A stretch of DNA of 5,921 nucleotides, from the NCBI GenBank assembly GCA_002382735.1, contig DFZN01000001.1, positions 1-5,921 of the forward strand. Reading direction: 5' to 3'. The position numbers and the translations under genes were made by a program. Below the pieces are notes generated by a model that had not been told where the DNA came from, did not search any database, and worked only from the letters and a program-made list of their open reading frames with translations. Below, in pieces: positions 5,777 through 5,921 of this stretch. Origin of the DNA: a bacterium UBP11_UBA4055 (GTDB lineage Bacteria > UBA4055). Positions within the stretch are counted from its first letter, which is position 1, and each line of letters opens with the position of its first letter.

Positions 5777-5921
5777 CTTTAATTCTGTAAACGAATTGAA
5801 TAAAGCTATTATTGAATTTTTAGAAAAGCATAATATAAACCCGAAACCATTCACTTGGACAAAATCCGTAAGTGAAGTTATGGTAAAAGTCGGCAGGGCA
5901 AAAAAGGTATTGAATTATGTT
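5772..5921 (+). pseudogene. IS630-type transposase, C-terminal fragment
   Basis: Read on the plus strand, 50 codons give FNSVNELNKAIIEFLEKHN followed by INPKPFTWTKSVSEVMVKV and GRAKKVLNYV. This is the characteristic end of IS630-family DDE transposases (F.SV.EL..AI..F...N..PKPF.WTK...EI...V.RA). The frame is open to the window edge, so the stop codon and the right end of the element lie outside. Leftward the frame closes at a TAA (5745-5747), and the sequence there belongs to the AbiEi remnant, so the DDE catalytic part is missing. This is a partial element and cannot move by itself. The fragment converges head-on with the AbiEi remnant. Confidence 0.75.

Noticed and set aside
5777..5854. Possible N-terminal 26 residues of the AbiEi-like frame from a GTG
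   Set aside because: These codons are antisense to the IS630 transposase fragment, so they are not original AbiEi sequence.
1..5921. CRISPR array, tRNA, rRNA or riboswitch
   Set aside because: I saw no regularly spaced direct repeats, no tRNA arm signatures and no known riboswitch core in the few short intergenic gaps.

Overview
The window (about 5.9 kb) carries a block of four genes on the minus strand, read right to left, and a right-hand end (about 5.27 to 5.92 kb) made of broken pieces of mobile and defence genes. It looks bacterial. The best clues are a DUF6122-like membrane protein, which I associate mainly with Bacteroidota and relatives, and a very long GlmL/MutL-type protein, which I associate with anaerobic amino-acid or acyl-CoA metabolism. 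Shine-Dalgarno sites are clear upstream of two genes, and ATA isoleucine and AGA/AGG arginine codons are frequent. An anaerobic, uncultivated FCB-type or similar lineage is my guess; the sequence does not settle it.

Layout from right to left, in the direction of transcription. A leftward promoter-like pair and a strong ribosome binding site precede a 262-residue proteasome-like Ntn-hydrolase (4352-5140). Forty bases later comes a small four-helix membrane protein of DUF6122 type (3976-4311). After 43 bases comes the main gene, a 1012-residue GlmL/MutL-family ASKHA ATPase with about 450 extra C-terminal residues that include lipoyl-like beta segments (894-3932). After 79 bases comes a 235-residue Cys-rich protein of unknown function (107-814). 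The spacing allows a single transcript, but no shared function is evident. No B12-dependent mutase subunit, the usual partner of GlmL, lies inside the window. Bases 1-106 hold no gene, only an AT-rich palindrome and a weak possible terminator.

The right end is a patchwork. A minus-strand operon remnant of a type IV (AbiE) toxin-antitoxin system is recognisable: the C-terminal part of an AbiEi-like antitoxin overlaps, by ATGA, the first 33 codons of an AbiEii-like nucleotidyltransferase toxin, which then stops. Past that break lies a 60-codon frame with a short match to the C-terminal part of RhuM/ORF6N-type proteins, followed by a leftward hairpin terminator. On the other side, the AbiEi remnant is joined head-on to the C-terminal fragment of an IS630-type transposase on the plus strand, which runs off the window. 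These pieces appear to be decayed genes. The most notable intact features are the predicted Ser-nucleophile proteasome-like protein and the long GlmL with no mutase beside it.
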